Source: Luteimicrobium album
Lineage (GTDB): Bacteria > Actinomycetota > Actinomycetes > Actinomycetales > Cellulomonadaceae
Reading direction: 5' to 3'
Assembly: GCF_030161555.1 (NCBI RefSeq)
Contig: NZ_BSUK01000001.1
Location: forward strand, 1-64,000
DNA length: 64,000 bases
In this document: piece after piece, positions 62,415-64,000 of the stretch
Layout: every line of letters begins with the position of its first letter
How positions within the stretch are numbered: position 1 is the stretch's first letter
The notes under the pieces: model-generated
Databases searched by the model: none
The model's input: the letters and a program-made list of their open reading frames with translations, nothing else
What the model was told of the DNA's origin: nothing
Program-made: the position numbers and the translations under genes

Positions 62415-63878
62415 TCACGCGTCCGCCTGCGACCTCGCGACGACCGCCGCCAGCAGACCGACGGCGGCGAGCGCGACGGCGCCGACGATGGCGAGCACGA
62501 CGAGGCTCGCGCCGAACGCGTGGGCCACGGTCCCACCCGCGGCCCCGAGGACACCGTAGAAGACGACACCGACGACGGCGACGCCCACGCTGTTCCCGGC
62601 CTGCTGCGCCGTCTGCAGGGCACCCGACACGGACCCCGCCTGCCGGGGGTCGGCGTGCGCGAGGACCTGCGCCGTCAGGGGCACGATGCACAGCCCCTGC
62701 CCCGCCCCCGCGAGCAGGAGCCCGGGGACCAGGGCGGCGACCGTGGCACCCGTGCCGTGGGGCGCCGCCGCCAGGGCGAGGCCGAGCGCGCCGTACCCGG
62801 CGAGGATCGCGGCGAGACCCACCACGATGACGCGGCGCCCGTGGCGGACGGCGAGGCCCGGTGCCCGGAAGGACGTCGCGAGGTAGCCGACGGCGAGGAC
62901 CCCGAACACGAGCCCGGCGTCGAGCGGTGCGAGGCCCAGGCCGTCCTGGAGGTAGAGCGCGAGCACGAAGTAGAAGGACGCCTGGCCGCACCAGTAGACG
63001 AGCTGCGCGACGAGGCCGAGCGACATCGACGGCCGGCGGAGCAGCGACGGCGGGAGCAGCGGCTGCCCGCCGCGCCGCTCGACGCGGTCCCCGTGCCGGT
63101 AGGTCACCGTCCCGAGGACGGGCACGAGGGCGAGGCTCACCCAGGTCCAGAGGGGCCAGCCGGCCTCGCGGCCCTCCACGAGGGGCAGCACGAGCAGGAC
63201 CATGGTGAGCGCGCCGAGGACCATCCCCGCGACGTCGAGGCGCCCGGACCGCGTGCCGCGGGTGGCGGGGACGAGCCGCGGCGTCAGCGCGAGCGCGAGG
63301 ACCCCCACGGGGACGTTCACGGCGAAGATCGCGCGCCAGCCCAGGCCGGCGACGTCCGCGGCGATGAGGGCTCCGCCCACGAGCTGGCCGCCCGCGGCCG
63401 CGACGCCCAGCACGGCGCCGTACCAGGCGAGCGCCCGGGCGCGCGCCGCGCCGGCGAAGCTCACGCCCACGATCGACAGGACGCTCGTGCCGATGAACGC
63501 GGCACCGACGCCCTGCACGACGCGCGAGACGACGAGCACCGTCGCGCCGGGGGCCGCCGCGCACACGAAGGACGCCGCGGTGAAGACCGTCAGGCCGACG
63601 ACGAACCCGCGGCGGTGGCCGACGTGGTCGCCGAGCCGCCCCGCGAGGAGCTGGGTGGCGGCCATCGCGAGCGCGAACCCGGCGACGACCCACACGATCG
63701 CGCTCGGGCCGGCGTCGAGCTCGGCCGCGAGAGACGGCAGCGCGACGTTCACCCCGAAGAAGTCGAGGACGACGAGGAACGTCCCGGCGAGCAGCACGGG
63801 GAGGGCGCGCCACGGCGGCGCGGGCAGTCGTCCGGTGTCGTCGGTGGACAGGTCGGTACGTGCTCCGGTGGTGGTCAT
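62415..63878 (-). CDS. MFS drug exporter, DHA2/EmrB-QacA type
   Basis: 487 residues, about 14 transmembrane helices. LVVLDFFGVNVALPSLAAELDA (motif D1-like), LLAGRLGDHVGHRRGF (motif A), VVQGVGAAFIGTSVLSIV and WRAIFAVNVPVGVLAL (motif C region) identify it. Start ATG 63878; the MerR-type promoter at 63891-63913 lies directly upstream, and the regulator gene is downstream in the same operon. Confidence 0.9.
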   Translation of the reverse strand: MTTTGARTDLSTDDTGRLPAPPWRALPVLLAGTFLVVLDFFGVNVALPSLAAELDAGPSAIVWVVAGFALAMAATQLLAGRLGDHVGHRRGFVVGLTVFTAASFVCAAAPGATVLVVSRVVQGVGAAFIGTSVLSIVGVSFAGAARARALAWYGAVLGVAAAGGQLVGGALIAADVAGLGWRAIFAVNVPVGVLALALTPRLVPATRGTRSGRLDVAGMVLGALTMVLLVLPLVEGREAGWPLWTWVSLALVPVLGTVTYRHGDRVERRGGQPLLPPSLLRRPSMSLGLVAQLVYWCGQASFYFVLALYLQDGLGLAPLDAGLVFGVLAVGYLATSFRAPGLAVRHGRRVIVVGLAAILAGYGALGLALAAAPHGTGATVAALVPGLLLAGAGQGLCIVPLTAQVLAHADPRQAGSVSGALQTAQQAGNSVGVAVVGVVFYGVLGAAGGTVAHAFGASLVVLAIVGAVALAAVGLLAAVVARSQADA

Positions 63879-63888
63879 GGCTCTGTTC

Positions 63889-63916
63889 TCGACCCTCCCC
63901 CGAGGGGAGGGTCAAG
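63889..63916 (-). promoter_or_regulatory. MerR-type promoter with long spacer dyad
   Basis: GACCCTCCCC (63891-63900) and GGGGAGGGTC (63904-63913) form a perfect 10-bp dyad with 3-base centre. On the minus strand TTGACC starts at 63915, giving a 19-base spacer to a weak -10-like GAGAAC. A dyad in an over-long spacer is the MerR activation layout, here in front of the exporter-regulator operon. Bases 63917-64000 show nothing else. Confidence 0.7.
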
Positions 63917-64000
63917 CAGGTCGTCGCCCGTTCACCCAGCGTTCCCCGCGCGTCCGTCCGGGCGCCGACCGCCCGGCACCGGGCGTCCCTACCGTCACCG

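Noticed and set aside
1-64000. CRISPR arrays, tRNA and rRNA genes
   Set aside because: Short tandem repeats exist only in the iteron regions and lack spacers of uniform length. I saw no tRNA-like cloverleaf, and the prophage uses a protein gene rather than a tRNA as its attachment site.

Overview
The window is GC-rich DNA (strong G/C bias at third codon positions, many GTG starts, leaderless starts, WhiB, DUF222/HNH and acyl-CoA carboxylase epsilon genes) from an actinobacterium, most likely a member of Micrococcales. I cannot name the genus from the sequence alone.

Layout. Bases 1-462 hold the C-terminal part of a CpaF/TadA-type secretion ATPase on the minus strand, and 38790-39240 hold its N-terminal part. 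Between them lies a complete siphovirus-type prophage of about 38.3 kb. It is bounded by the 4-base identity CGTC at 459-462 and 38790-38793; joining the flanks at that point restores an uninterrupted CpaF reading frame. Prophage order: serine integrase, lipoprotein, ImmA-like metallopeptidase under a perfect SOS box, a two-gene RexA/RexB-like module and the immunity repressor, all leftward (465-5218); then rightward early genes with a second HTH protein, WhiB, Cas4-like exonuclease, ssDNA-binding candidate, primase-helicase and RuvC-like resolvase (5389-14599); accessory genes (GNAT, antisense HEPN protein); a late promoter; terminase, portal, capsid, connector and tail genes with a -1 frameshifted tail chaperone; receptor/tip genes; a lysis cassette (35045-36461); and a leftward right-end cassette (NYN nuclease, HNH/zinc protein, a tiny membrane protein, a HEAT-like protein) next to attR.

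Host region 39452-64000. A four-gene leftward operon (46987 to 39452) encodes an EPSP-synthase-like/acyl-CoA ligase fusion, an acyl-CoA dehydrogenase, a ChcA/FabL-like short-chain reductase and a dienoyl-CoA-reductase-like flavoenzyme. This is the gene set known for converting shikimate to cyclohexanecarboxyl-CoA, the starter for omega-cyclohexyl fatty acids and for ansatrienin/asukamycin-type products. It is followed by an HtrA-like protease, an aminotransferase, a LysE exporter with divergent LysR regulator, a Bcr/CflA exporter, an SRAP protein, a CsoR/CstR-like repressor with its operator and a Cys-rich partner, an SOS-boxed DUF222/HNH protein, a MazG-like protein, a class III adenylate cyclase, BirA, acyl-CoA carboxylase beta and epsilon subunits, and a MerR-regulated MFS exporter.

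Data quality. Seventeen genes, in both prophage and host, can each be read as full-length only after adding back one or two bases, 23 in all, nearly always in a short G or C run. In every case the corrected gene length becomes an exact multiple of three. I therefore treat these as sequencing/assembly under-calls and annotate whole genes across them, not as pseudogenes. The tail chaperone frameshift (27344-27350) is different and looks programmed.
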